A stretch of DNA of 64,000 bases from Naumovozyma dairenensis CBS 421 (lineage: Eukaryota > Ascomycota > Saccharomycetes > Saccharomycetales > Saccharomycetaceae): contig NC_016488.1 in the NCBI RefSeq assembly GCF_000227115.2, positions 682,001 through 746,000 of the forward strand. The letters are read 5' to 3'. The translations under genes and the position numbers were made by a program. Shown piece after piece: positions 10,067-20,619 of this stretch (its first letter is position 1; each line of letters opens with the position of its first letter). The notes below the pieces were generated by a model that was given only the letters and a program-made list of their open reading frames with translations, was not told the DNA's origin and did not search any database.

Positions 10067-11148
10067 CGTAGATCGTATGGTTTGTGAAATCTAGCAAGGG
10101 TTGTATGCGTACTTCTCTTGTTGTTTTCTATATCAATATAAAATATTATATATATATATATAAAAATATATATCAGGAAGATCTCAGGTTGGTAGAAATT
10201 TGTGTCGCGCGACGCACTTAGACGACAGTCTTTTGGTTTTACTATAATTGCTGCCAAACTAATCAACACTGATTAGTTTAGGCGATTTCTAGATACATGT
10301 AAGCTATAACTGACATATTTCTGAAAGGCGGGATAAGTCTTGATTGTATGACGAGTTGGCTAAACGAAGATGAAAGTGACATCGTTTGTTGCAACAAGAA
10401 CAACAAACAACAAACAGCCTGAGGAATGTCAGCTGATTTTATAAACCCAAGTCTATATATAACTCTGAAACGGTACTAAACCAGGAGGTAAAACGTCAAA
10501 ACACTCAATTTACATCCATACTTCTTAGAGCATTCTTCACAGATCATTCTTCCCAGATCACAGATCAGAAATCAGAGACAAATTACATTCCCGAAAGAGG
10601 AAAAATACGCGAAAAACACAATTGCCACGCCAAGAGCTTTAAACACCACAGAAAGGGCCGCACAACTTGTATCAAAACTGTTTCACGCGTTCCCAGCCAT
10701 TCCCCGATTAGGAAACCCCCGCGTTAACAAATTCACTATAAGCCAGCAACAAGACATATAATATTAATAGAAGTACGTATGATGGTAAGATAATAGAACA
10801 TGCCATTGATAAGGAAAGTAGGTAAGTGCTGGATATTAATATATTTTCTATTTTAGTAATGCTGTACATGGATCTCGATCTTTGATCTTTTTTTTCCCAA
10901 GTATATATAACAATTTATCAATTGTTTTTTTTTCCAAAAAATCTTGTTGGAACATCTTCAATCTTAAACTTTAAATCTTTTTGACCTTAAATTAATCAAC
11001 TTTCGAGAAAATTTCACCTACTCCGCAAATCAATCAGTGAAAAAAACGAAAAACGGCTATACTATACGATACTACACTACACGTAATACAATAAGATAGT
11101 CTCTTTATTATCCATTGCAGACTCGCTAAAAACAATTTTATATTAATA
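10067..11148. promoter_or_regulatory. 1.08-kb divergent intergenic region
   Basis: Upstream of both the 306-residue gene and the hexokinase-like gene. It contains an AT dinucleotide tract (about 10147-10172) and poly-T/pyrimidine tracts (about 10888-10935). A short ATG-initiated uORF of 18 codons lies at 10800-10856 (MPLIRKVGKCW..). No tRNA or repeat is recognised. Confidence 0.35.
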
Positions 11149-12564
11149 ATGACAACCGCTACAGTGACAACTACAAATGCGACTGCTATGACACGTAGCA
11201 ATTCTATAAACAACACAGACGACAGTTCATTCCTCTGGGATGATCTAAAACATTGGCTCACACCAAAGCACTCATTACCAGAAGCAATTCAACTTTTCCA
11301 AAATGAATTGCAAGAAAGATTAAACACAAGCACAGTATCAATGATCCCAACAAAATCACTATCGAAGGGTATCAGATCATCAATATTAGATAACGTCGTC
11401 GCAGTAAATCATAAACGTATATTAGCTATTGATTTTGGAGGTACGAGATTGAAATTCGCATTCGTTTCAATGCCTGATTGTAAAATTCAATCACAACATG
11501 ATTTAGAAATTACAAATAAAATAGTTAATCAAGATTTCTTCAATGATATCATTGGATGGATCGTAAATCATCCTTCATTTCTATCCAATTTGGATAGTAT
11601 CGAAGACATCGATAATGATTTATTGGTCGCGGTAACTTTCAGTTTCCCGTTGAATGAAAGGAAAGAAATTGTAGCTATGGGTAAAGGTTTCGTAATGACT
11701 GATGATCTTGTTGGTGTTCCATTAGATTCAATATTGAAAAAATCGTTTATTGAAAATGGTATGCCAAACGTGAAAATTGGTGATATTATTAATGATTCTG
11801 TCGCTGTTTATTTGACTAGTGAGGTCTTTTGTCCACAACAAATAATTGGCACCAAGGGTGAAAATGAAGATGTTAATTCATTCTCTCTGATACTGGGGAC
11901 CGGTACTAATTCCTGTTTTGAATTACCTTTTGATTCATTACCTGTTTTTAAACAATGGCAGTTTAAAGATTCTTTGAAGAAAAATGAAAATGTGAAAAGT
12001 TCAATTATTAACTCAGAAATCGGATTTTTGGGTACTTTTATTGATTTAGCTCCCTTTGATATCTCTACTAATCGCTACTCTAAAATCAATATGCCTTTGG
12101 AAACTATTACCTCAGGGAAATATATACCGATTATCTTACAAAATATATTACAAGATTACCACATCATTTCAAATTTACAATCATCTGCCATTAAATTTGA
12201 TGGACAATTGGTATGTGAATTAGTAAAACAAAAAAATTTAACAAAATTGTCTTTGAAATATGAAGAAAAGTTCGGATTATCATTAGAACAATTAATTATA
12301 GTTCAAAAAATTGCAATATTATTAATACAGAGAGCCGCTTTTTATCTAGTGGGCGCATTAAAGGCAATAATAAATTTAAAATATACAAAAATTGTTGAAG
12401 AAAATGAGAATCAAGTTTTCCAATTTGGTTACGTTGGGTCATTCTTACAATATTGTACTTTTTTCCAAGATCAAATATCAATTTATTCAAACAATACCAT
12501 TCAATTACAATTCTTGGAGGATAGTAACCTAATAGGTGCTGCAATTGCTGCCTTCATGAATTAA
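11149..12564 (+). CDS. Hexokinase-like protein (YLR446W type)
   Basis: A 471-residue hexokinase-family protein; S. cerevisiae YLR446W is about 433. The phosphate-1 loop is DFGGTRLKFAF (near residue 96), the sugar-binding segment reads VTFSFPLNE, the catalytic Asp is in INDSVAVYL (D216), and the phosphate-2 loop is LGTGTNSCF. The usual adenosine motif is degenerate (GYVGSFLQY). Key residues are therefore kept, but the surrounding sequence is far from Hxk1/2 or Glk1, as in YLR446W, whose hexokinase activity is uncertain. Its place between GMC2 and VMA6 matches YLR446W. It may phosphorylate an unusual sugar or act as a sensor; this cannot be decided from sequence. Confidence 0.85.
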   Translation: MTTATVTTTNATAMTRSNSINNTDDSSFLWDDLKHWLTPKHSLPEAIQLFQNELQERLNTSTVSMIPTKSLSKGIRSSILDNVVAVNHKRILAIDFGGTRLKFAFVSMPDCKIQSQHDLEITNKIVNQDFFNDIIGWIVNHPSFLSNLDSIEDIDNDLLVAVTFSFPLNERKEIVAMGKGFVMTDDLVGVPLDSILKKSFIENGMPNVKIGDIINDSVAVYLTSEVFCPQQIIGTKGENEDVNSFSLILGTGTNSCFELPFDSLPVFKQWQFKDSLKKNENVKSSIINSEIGFLGTFIDLAPFDISTNRYSKINMPLETITSGKYIPIILQNILQDYHIISNLQSSAIKFDGQLVCELVKQKNLTKLSLKYEEKFGLSLEQLIIVQKIAILLIQRAAFYLVGALKAIINLKYTKIVEENENQVFQFGYVGSFLQYCTFFQDQISIYSNNTIQLQFLEDSNLIGAAIAAFMN

Positions 12565-13102
12565 TGAAGGGTTTCACCATTATTTCTGCTCCTTTTTGGT
12601 ACGGCATTTTTACGAACAATTATATTCTTATTTACACTACGGACAAACCCTTTTATTTATCCTTCAAATCATACGGCAATGCATACTAATACAATTATCC
12701 AAAAACTTTGATATTACGTAATTCAACATTATATTATATTATATTATATTATATTATATTATATTATATAATAGTAATAAACGATTTTTTTTCAAAATTT
12801 AAATTTAAATAAATAAATTCTTGATCTAAACCACTTGAGAAATTTGGGGGGATTATTCCTATGCCGAGGACAAGGGAATATGAACAATAGTTACGATTCG
12901 TATTATTTTGTAATATTATTATTTATTGGAGTTAATTAATTATATATATTCGTTGTAGAAATATGTGAGTTGTTATTCGTTTTTCGTTTTATTTTTTACG
13001 TAACTATTTTATTTGAGAAAAGAATAGATCGTTTTTTTGTTTTCTTTTGGGAATGCATATATTCGAACAGCTCGAAAAAGCACATAAAGCCATTTCTAGC
13101 TT
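12565..13102. repeat. Convergent 3' region with ATATT tandem tract
   Basis: A 538-bp gap between convergent 3' ends (hexokinase-like and VMA6). It contains a perfect (TATAT)n-type pentanucleotide array at about 12730-12770. A similar array occurs after RPL6. No gene is seen. Confidence 0.6.
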
Positions 13103-14140
13103 CTAATAAACAGAGATATAATTATTTATTCTCTCTCTTTGGTTTTGTGCAATACATTCAGCAATCCAAGTAATATTTCTAACTTCTTGTTCCTTTGATT
13201 TCATCCATGCCCAAACAGTACTAATGGCAAATTGTTGTGTAAATGCATCTTTGCATAATTCCATTTCTAACTTATAAAAATGATCTTCTAAATTACCAGA
13301 TTCTAACATTCCACGATATTCAGGGACATTTGCTAAAGCCATTCTAACACCTTCGAAATCAGTAGCATGTGATAATTGTTCAGTTGCAACTGGGTATAAT
13401 TTCCCCAAATCAGGTAATAGTTCTCTCTTCAAATTAGCATCGATATCATTTGATTGTAAAGAATTCAAAGCAATGTTAATACTTCTTCTATCACCTTCAA
13501 ACCCTAATAGTCCTTGCATGATTTCCTTTGCTGGTTCATCAATAACATCGGTAACAAATTGATGAAAATCTTGTAAATATGCCTTATAAAGTTTATTCCT
13601 AATAATTTCAATATTCAAATCATCTAACTCATCAGCTTTATCAAAACAATCCCTAAAATATGGTGCTAATGGGGTATCCACAAGGACAGTTTCATATAAT
13701 GATTCAAGATCAGTAGCCACAGTTAAAGTTGGTAAAGTATCAAACCAACCTAATGGATGACAACGTTGTAAAATTTCAGCTTTATCTCTTTCATGAATTG
13801 TACCGGTGATCATCAATGCTACATTATCAATCATATAACCGTATGTGATATAATCTAAAAATAATTTGGTATTACCACTACTTTGATTCCTAATAAAATT
13901 GAACTCTTCATATAATTTTTCGGATGCGGTTTCTTGAATGATTGAAGTAGTTAAAGCTTCAGTGGAAACTGAAGAAAGAAAATTTCCATAATCTGTAGAT
14001 GATAATTGTAATTTTAAATCCTCTAAAGTATCACATTGTGTCAAATTAATATATTGATTACTTGTTAAAAGACCATTTCTGTATCCTCTAACAACACCTT
14101 CGATAAACCCGTTATCTATGTTAAAAAAAAGACCTTCCAT
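13103..14140 (-). CDS. VMA6: V-ATPase V0 subunit d (Vma6)
   Basis: 345 residues, exactly the S. cerevisiae length, beginning MEGLFFNIDNGFIEGVVRG and ending RINNYISVY. It is the peripheral V0 subunit that sits on the proteolipid ring and couples the central stalk of the vacuolar proton pump. It is conserved over its full length, with an ATG start. Its position between the hexokinase-like gene and RPL6 matches YLR446W-YLR447C-YLR448W. Confidence 0.96.
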   Translation of the reverse strand: MEGLFFNIDNGFIEGVVRGYRNGLLTSNQYINLTQCDTLEDLKLQLSSTDYGNFLSSVSTEALTTSIIQETASEKLYEEFNFIRNQSSGNTKLFLDYITYGYMIDNVALMITGTIHERDKAEILQRCHPLGWFDTLPTLTVATDLESLYETVLVDTPLAPYFRDCFDKADELDDLNIEIIRNKLYKAYLQDFHQFVTDVIDEPAKEIMQGLLGFEGDRRSINIALNSLQSNDIDANLKRELLPDLGKLYPVATEQLSHATDFEGVRMALANVPEYRGMLESGNLEDHFYKLEMELCKDAFTQQFAISTVWAWMKSKEQEVRNITWIAECIAQNQRERINNYISVY

Positions 14141-14963
14141 GTTTTTTCTTGAATAGTATGCAAATGGATATAATTGCTCACCTCCTAGTTTTTTCCTATT
14201 TCAAAAGTTGTAACCTTTTATGCATCCATCCATCTATTCATCCTTTTCTTCTATTTGACTTCATGGCTGCCTTTTTTTGGCCAACACTCAACTCATTCTT
14301 ATTTTTAATTTTATTCGGGTTTATTTTTCAAAAGAAGCAGTCAAATATATTGATAACCCAGACATCATTATAATATTGAAATAAGGTCTGGGTGGACAAC
14401 TTTTTCTAAAAAACTTCTCGAATTTCTTTGAAACTTTCAAAAAAAAAATTCAAATTGGGAAAGACACCGCGTCTCTCCCCTCCCCCCCTGTGGTGTATGA
14501 GGAATTCCGACGCGACGCGCATTTCTAAGCTTAGTTGTTAGGCAAGTCCTCAGGCAAGGGAGAAATAGTTAGTTAGTTCTGGATGAGCTCCTGACCAGCC
14601 CAGTCTGCCTGCTCCTTTCCAGTTACTGCCTACTGTTCATATTCATCTTACACGGGGGAGGGGATTGGCAGAGGAAGGCCTGCCAGGCAGGGATTCACAC
14701 CAACAACACCAAACTGATTCTGTGGATTCCAGGAACTGCGATGGAGGGTACCAATCCGGCGAAACTAGAGGCCAGTTGCATAGCGCGTAATACCTAGTAA
14801 TAGTAATAGTGGATAGTAGTAACAGGAGCCCTAATCACAGTGGAGTGGTCGATCGAACAACATATACTTGAAATCATCCTTTTAAAATATAGTTAGTAAT
14901 TTCTTAGTGTATACTTTTGGTATACTTTCAAACATAAAAGCACATAAATATATTCTAACAGAA
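14141..14963. promoter_or_regulatory. VMA6/RPL6 divergent promoter region
   Basis: 823 bp between divergent genes. The part from about 14460 to 14780 is GC-richer than its surroundings, with a CCCCTCCCCCCC run near 14480. I could not find a strong Rap1 match here, although RPL6 would be expected to use one. Confidence 0.35.
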
Positions 14964-15856
14964 ATGACTGCCCAACAAGTATGTCCTAATGATTGAAACT
15001 ATTGATTGAGAGGTGAAAATACACATAAGTATGAGGTTATAGGGAGTTTATTATCGACAATATGAAGGAATATGTGAAAAACATATCAAGAAACGAACAC
15101 CATGAAAGAAAGAATCTGCGTGGAAAGCGGATTGGAAAAAGCGCAATTGTGAATAAGGTTTTCCCTTATTGCTATGATAGATCTTACCGAAATAAGAGAA
15201 TAAAAACCCCTTCCACCAACCCTCAACTCTAATTCCTATTCCTCAAGTTTTTTTATTATTATGAACTTTTTACTAACTTATTATAATCATATTATATTGT
15301 TGTTGTTTTTTACACTCTAATTGGTTATATTTAATAATAGGCTCCAAAGTGGTACCAATCTGAAGATGTCCCTGCTGCCAAGAAGACCAGAAAGGCCATC
15401 CGTCCACAAAAATTACGTGCCTCTTTAGTCCCAGGTACAGTTTTAATTTTATTAGCTGGTCGTTTCAGAGGTAAGAGAGTTGTTTATTTGAAGAATATGG
15501 AAGACAACACTTTATTAGTGTCTGGTCCATTCAAAGTTAATGGTGTTCCATTAAGAAGAGTCAACGCTCGTTATGTCATTGCTACTTCTACCAAGGTCTC
15601 CATTGAAAATGTCAATGTTGAAAAATTCAACGTTGAATACTTCTCCAAGGAAAAATTGACCAAGAAGGAAAAGAAGGAAGCTAACTTATTCCCAGAACAA
15701 CAAACTAAAGAAATCAAAGCTGAACGTATTGAAGATCAAAAGAATGTTGACAAGACCTTATTGGCTGAAATTAAGAAGACTCCATTATTGAAACAATACT
15801 TGGCTTCTTCATTCTCCTTGAAGAATGGTGACAAACCACATTTGTTAAAATTCTAA
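14964..15856 (+). CDS. RPL6B: 60S ribosomal protein eL6 (spliced)
   Basis: Two exons, 14964-14978 (MTAQQ) and 15341-15856 ([15 protein letters not shown]...), give 176 residues, the length of yeast Rpl6. The intron splits after codon 5, as in S. cerevisiae RPL6A/B. The protein ends [11 protein letters not shown]. It is a large-subunit protein. ORF callers see only the later part from 15488 because the first exon is five codons long. The order VMA6-RPL6 matches YLR447C-YLR448W, favouring the RPL6B track; sequence cannot separate the paralogs. Confidence 0.96.
14979..15340 (+). other. Spliceosomal intron of RPL6
   Basis: 5' site GTATGT at 14979, branch TACTAAC at 15271-15277, 3' site TTAATAATAG ending 15340. 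362 bp, phase 0. No snoRNA-like boxes were noted inside. Confidence 0.93.
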
Positions 15857-16767
15857 GTAAAATAAAAAAAAATCGACCGATTAAACATTAGAAAACAAAA
15901 CAAATAAATAATTATATAAATAACCACCCCAACATTCTTAAATAATAGTACAATAACAAGTATAAGTAGACCATATTATATTATATTATATTATATTATA
16001 TATTATATTATATTATATTATACTATATTACCCAATCGTATACAAACGTAACAAAATTGGATATTAATTTCAAACTAAGATCTTTTCTCATAACGTAGAT
16101 GCACTACGATGTTACATCCATATAATATTAGATTGTAGCTTCCTCAAAATATTCCATCAGAAAACCTGGCAGATTACACCATATAACTATGAATACAAGC
16201 ACAAGCACAAGCACAAGCACAAGTAGAAGTAGAAGTAGAAGTAGGAGACTGCCACTAACAGTATTTTAAGTATGTATCTACGTATTTACATACCTACAAA
16301 CGTCAGTAATACGCCTATTCCTTCCCATTTCCATTTCCCAAAGAATATGTATTGTGTCGCTGTCGCTGTCGCCCGATTGCAAATTTGCTTTATTTTATTT
16401 TTCTTAATCTTTTTTGATTTCGAACAATACGAGTGTGGGGAGTAGTGGCGAACTAGCAATTCTAGAATCAAGAGACAAAGGAGTTGACGTTTAATCCTGG
16501 ACCCACAGCTGAACAAAGGAAGACATAGTTTCTGGTAGCGTTGTTTCTTATCAAAGGTTATGACTATCGGCTCCTGTCAATTGAAATAAATACAAAAAAT
16601 AAAAATTCGTCCGGTTTTCCTCTTCCAGAAGTTGTTTACTACGCATTCTTTATTCTGAAGCACTACAAATATTTGACTCATTGAACTTCTTGAGAAACTG
16701 TCATACTTAATAAGTATAATTCGTTCATAATAAGAAGCAATTATAATCAATTGAAAAACTGATAGAA
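15857..16767. repeat. RPL6-AGO1 intergenic with tandem microsatellites
   Basis: 911 bp. A TATAT pentanucleotide array lies at about 15972-16024. An imperfect hexanucleotide array, (ACAAGC)n followed by (AGAAGT)n, lies at about 16195-16245. The last few hundred bases are the AGO1 promoter, ending GATAGAAATG. No gene is recognised; short ORFs here lack family features. Confidence 0.6.
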
Positions 16768-19700
16768 ATGTCAACTGAACCAGGAGCTACAGCTCCTCCT
16801 CCAGCTTCTACTGGAGCTCAAGTTCCAAAACCTAAGAAGAAGTCCAGTTCAAAGAACTCTTCTGAAGCATCTCCAGCTCCAGCTGCTGCTGAAGGTGAAG
16901 AAAAACCAAAGAAAAAGAAGAAGGCTAAGAAACCAAAAGCTCCAAAGGACGCTGAAGGTGGTGAAACAGAAACTTCTATCTCTACTGCTACTCCCCCTAC
17001 TAGTGCAGAGGGAGAAAAGAAACCAAAAAAGGCTAAGAAACCAAAGAAAGCTAAGAAGGATTCTGAAGTTAGTGAAGAAGGTTCTGTAACTCCAACAACT
17101 GAAGAAGGTAAAAGTGAAAAGAAATCAAAGAAGACTAAGAAGGATAAGAAACCAAAGAGTACAGCTTCTTCTGAAGCACCAGCCGATAATGAAACTACTA
17201 CTGCTGAAAAGAAGGCTAAGAAGGATTCTGAAGTTAGTGAAGAAGGTTCTGCAACTCCAACAACTGAAGAAGGTAAAAGTGAAAAGAAATCAAAGAAGAC
17301 GAAGAAGGATAAGAAACCAAAGAGTACAGCTTCTTCTGAAGCACCAGCCGAGGATGAAACTACTGCTGCTGAAAAGAAGGCTAAGAAGACTAAGAAGGCC
17401 AAAAAACCAAAGGAAGATAAGAAAGGAACTTCTGTTGCTGCTACCTCTACTTCTGTTCCCGGTACAGCCCCATCCCAATTAAACATCCCAGTTTCAAGTG
17501 AAGCTTTTGATTTAACTCACGTTAAACCATCTAAGGAAGCTCCATCTGAAGAAAAAGATGGTTTCAAATTACACCCAAGAGTTGATTACGGTACCAAAGG
17601 TACTAAAGTTGATATTTTGACTAACCATATCTTAATGGCTGTTGGTGATGATGCCAGTCCCGATGAAAGATCTTCTGAATTGGACCCATGGTGGAAATCT
17701 GCGTTTATCTTCACTTATCGTATTGATTTTAATCCACCTCCTCCATCTGGTCCACGTAGAGGACCTCCACCTGCTTTATCTAAACCAAAAAAATTCGAAT
17801 TATTAGAAGCTTTATTCCATGAAGATGAAACTTTATATAAATATAAAGATCGTATTGCTTTCAATGGTGAAGATACTTTATACTCTCATGTCCCATTAGA
17901 AGAATTCACGTTATTTGATGGCTGTTGGGACGTTAGTAACAAACAAAAAAAGAAGAAGGCTACTGTTGCTGGTTTAAATACAAAATCAGCTGAAGAATTA
18001 GATGAATTAACTTCTCAAATTACATTGAAATTTGTTGCTAAAGTTGGTTTAGCTGATATTTACAAAGCTACCACCTCTAAAAACCCGGAAGAACAAGAAA
18101 ATAAAATGGCTAACACTGATAAAGCTGTCCTATTGTCATTAATGGGTGTTAAATTCTTAAACACTGACGAACAAATTTATCAATTGAACGGTAATAAGTT
18201 CTTCATTTTCAATGAACGTACTATTGCTACTCCTTTCCAAATTGGTGGTTTCTTAATGCATGGTTTCACAGTTTCCTTAAGATATGCGTATGGTTCTGTC
18301 TTATTAAATGCCATCAATGTTTGCTTACCATTCGTTAAATGGACCAAATATTTACCAGGTGATCCTAAATTCAAAGAAAATGCTAAGACTCAATACTCTT
18401 TACTTGATTGGATTATTGAATGTTATCAACAAGCTAATTCAAGAAGAGGACAAAAGCCAAGAGGTCCACCAACTTCTAAGGACATTAACTTTTTTGTCGA
18501 CAAAAATAGAGACATTCAAGATTTATTGAAAGGTTTGAAAGTTTATAGACCTTATATCAACTATAGTGTCAATCCAGATGGTACTCCAAAACCACCAAGA
18601 AGAATGCAACCAAAGGGGATTGTTGGTTTCGCCCGTGAAACACCAGATTCTTTGAAATTTAGAACTTTACCAAGTGACATGGAAAAGAATGGTGTTCCAA
18701 AACAAGGTGAAAAGGAAATCATGGTAACTACTACTGCTTATTTCGCTAAGAAATACGATATTAAATTGAAATACCCAGATGTTAAGATGGTCAGTTTAGG
18801 TGGTAAGAACGTTGTTCCACCTGAATGTTTAATTATTGTTCCAGGTCAAAAATTAAAGGGTATGGTTACAGATGAAAAGGAAATGATTGAATTCACTGCT
18901 TTGAGACCAGAAAAGAAGTTTAGAGCTATCACTAATCTAGCCTTACCAGCTATCAAGAGAGCTTTATCCACTGAAGAAGAAAATGCTAAGGCTCCTCATG
19001 ATACTGAATACAGCTTCTTAAAGGTCCCATCTCGTGTCATTGATGCCCCAGTAGTTCAATTCAAAGATAGTACAGTAGAATATGTTGATAAGCCTTTTGG
19101 TACCAAGAATGGTAAGAACAACCATGAAGAAACAAAAGGTAATTGGAATTTAAAAGAACATGAATTTATTTCTACTCCAGCTGAACCAATGAATTTAAGA
19201 GCCATTTTCATTAATGATTCTGATAATTCTCCGCCACTATCCGTCATGGATGATTTGAAGGCTTCTTTGGCTCAATTCTCTTCTGATGTTGCTGATGTTG
19301 GTGTTCATTTCGACACTAGTCAAGCTCCAATCTTGATTAACAGCTTCAATGCACCAGCTAAGAAAGTTACCGGTGGTGGTGGTAGAGGTCGTGGTAGAGG
19401 CCGTGGTGGTAGAGGTGGCCGTGGTGGCAGAGGAGGTTTCGGTGGTGGCCGTCCAGTTACCACTTGGGAACTTACTCCAGGTGAAGAAAAATTATCTCAA
19501 ATGTTGGAAAAGGTCCCACCAAAGACTTACGTCCTGTTTGTCTTGGGTCGTGCTAATGACTCTGGTATTTACAATAGATTGAAATATTTAGCTGATTTGA
19601 AATATGGTGTTCTAAATAACTGTGTTATTTGGAATAACTTTAGAAAACGTTCAGTTCAATATAACGTTAATGTTGTTATGAAGATGAATTTGAAATTAGG

Positions 19701-20619
19701 TGGTATCAACCATTCTTTGAGTCCAAATGATATATCACTTTTGAAAGAAAAGGAAACTGGTTTACCCTTCTTAGTCTTAGGTGCTGATGTTACTCATTAC
19801 CCAGAAAAGGATCAAAATTCTATTGCTGCCATGGTCGGTTCCTTTGATGATAAATTTGCTCAATTCCCAGGTAACTATTTGCTACAAAGTGGACCTGGTG
19901 AAGAAATCATTGCCGGTATTGGCAACATGGTTTTGAACAGATTGAAATTGTATCAAGAACATAACAACGGTAAATTACCTCCAAAGATTTTATTTTACAG
20001 GGATGGTGTTTCTGAATCACAATTCTCTCAAGTTGTTCAAATCGAAGTTAAAAATCTAAAGGAAACTATTAAGAAAGTAGGTACTAAATTGAATAACGGT
20101 GTCGCATACAACCCACCAATTACTACAATTTGTGTTGTTAAAAGAAACCAAGTTAGATTTATGCCATTAGAAGAAAATGCCATCAATGAAAAGGGTGAAG
20201 TTGCCGCTGTTCAATCATTCGGTAATATTATGCCAGGTACCGTTGTTGATCGTGGTATTACATCAAGTGCTCATTTCGATTTCTTCTTACAATCTCAACA
20301 GCCATTGAAGGGTACTGGTGTTCCATGTCATTACTGGTGTGTCTACGATGAAAACCAATTCGGTTCTGATTACTTACAACAAGTTACTCATGCTTTATGT
20401 TACTTATTTGGTAGATCCAGTACAAGTATTAAGGTTGCTTCCCCAGTTTACTATGCTGATTTGTTATGTGAACGTGCTGCTCAATACTTTAAGGCCAACT
20501 TTGATATTGCTCAATTTGAATTCTCTAAAGAAAGAAAGCACAAAGATGATATTATCCCAGCCGGTAAATTACTACAACATGTCCATGACGAGGTTAAGGA
20601 TATAATGTACTATATCTAA
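16768..20619 (+). CDS. AGO1: Argonaute (budding-yeast Ago1), catalytic tetrad intact
   Basis: A 1283-residue Argonaute. Residues 1 to about 235 are a Lys/Ala/Pro/Glu-rich tail with a 55-residue tandem duplication. N/L1 domains follow, then PAZ (around 650-705, with TAYFAKKYDIKLKYPD and ECLIIVPGQ), MID and PIWI. A Gly/Arg RGG insertion (about 868-895) interrupts the MID region. PIWI shows the DEDD slicer tetrad: D1007 in GADVTH, E1046 in GEEII, D1079 in YRDGVSE, D1231 in YYADLL. All four are present, so slicing is expected. In yeasts that keep RNAi, Ago1 acts with the noncanonical Dicer Dcr1 on siRNAs from repeats and transposons. S. cerevisiae has lost it from between RPL6B and FPR4. Codon use is like its neighbours; no break is seen. 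Confidence 0.97.
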   Translation: MSTEPGATAPPPASTGAQVPKPKKKSSSKNSSEASPAPAAAEGEEKPKKKKKAKKPKAPKDAEGGETETSISTATPPTSAEGEKKPKKAKKPKKAKKDSEVSEEGSVTPTTEEGKSEKKSKKTKKDKKPKSTASSEAPADNETTTAEKKAKKDSEVSEEGSATPTTEEGKSEKKSKKTKKDKKPKSTASSEAPAEDETTAAEKKAKKTKKAKKPKEDKKGTSVAATSTSVPGTAPSQLNIPVSSEAFDLTHVKPSKEAPSEEKDGFKLHPRVDYGTKGTKVDILTNHILMAVGDDASPDERSSELDPWWKSAFIFTYRIDFNPPPPSGPRRGPPPALSKPKKFELLEALFHEDETLYKYKDRIAFNGEDTLYSHVPLEEFTLFDGCWDVSNKQKKKKATVAGLNTKSAEELDELTSQITLKFVAKVGLADIYKATTSKNPEEQENKMANTDKAVLLSLMGVKFLNTDEQIYQLNGNKFFIFNERTIATPFQIGGFLMHGFTVSLRYAYGSVLLNAINVCLPFVKWTKYLPGDPKFKENAKTQYSLLDWIIECYQQANSRRGQKPRGPPTSKDINFFVDKNRDIQDLLKGLKVYRPYINYSVNPDGTPKPPRRMQPKGIVGFARETPDSLKFRTLPSDMEKNGVPKQGEKEIMVTTTAYFAKKYDIKLKYPDVKMVSLGGKNVVPPECLIIVPGQKLKGMVTDEKEMIEFTALRPEKKFRAITNLALPAIKRALSTEEENAKAPHDTEYSFLKVPSRVIDAPVVQFKDSTVEYVDKPFGTKNGKNNHEETKGNWNLKEHEFISTPAEPMNLRAIFINDSDNSPPLSVMDDLKASLAQFSSDVADVGVHFDTSQAPILINSFNAPAKKVTGGGGRGRGRGRGGRGGRGGRGGFGGGRPVTTWELTPGEEKLSQMLEKVPPKTYVLFVLGRANDSGIYNRLKYLADLKYGVLNNCVIWNNFRKRSVQYNVNVVMKMNLKLGGINHSLSPNDISLLKEKETGLPFLVLGADVTHYPEKDQNSIAAMVGSFDDKFAQFPGNYLLQSGPGEEIIAGIGNMVLNRLKLYQEHNNGKLPPKILFYRDGVSESQFSQVVQIEVKNLKETIKKVGTKLNNGVAYNPPITTICVVKRNQVRFMPLEENAINEKGEVAAVQSFGNIMPGTVVDRGITSSAHFDFFLQSQQPLKGTGVPCHYWCVYDENQFGSDYLQQVTHALCYLFGRSSTSIKVASPVYYADLLCERAAQYFKANFDIAQFEFSKERKHKDDIIPAGKLLQHVHDEVKDIMYYI
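17051..17380 (+). repeat. Tandem 165-bp coding repeat in AGO1
   Basis: Two adjacent near-identical 165-bp units (17051-17215 and 17216-17380) encode 55 residues each, rich in KKSKKTKKDKKPK and SEEGS/TPTTEEG motifs. They preserve frame and differ at a few bases, which suggests a recent duplication. Confidence 0.9.

Noticed and set aside
16818..17486. 222-codon minus-strand ORF opposite AGO1
   Set aside because: A Phe/Ser/Val-rich shadow of the Lys/Glu/Ala-rich AGO1 N-terminus; no independent evidence.
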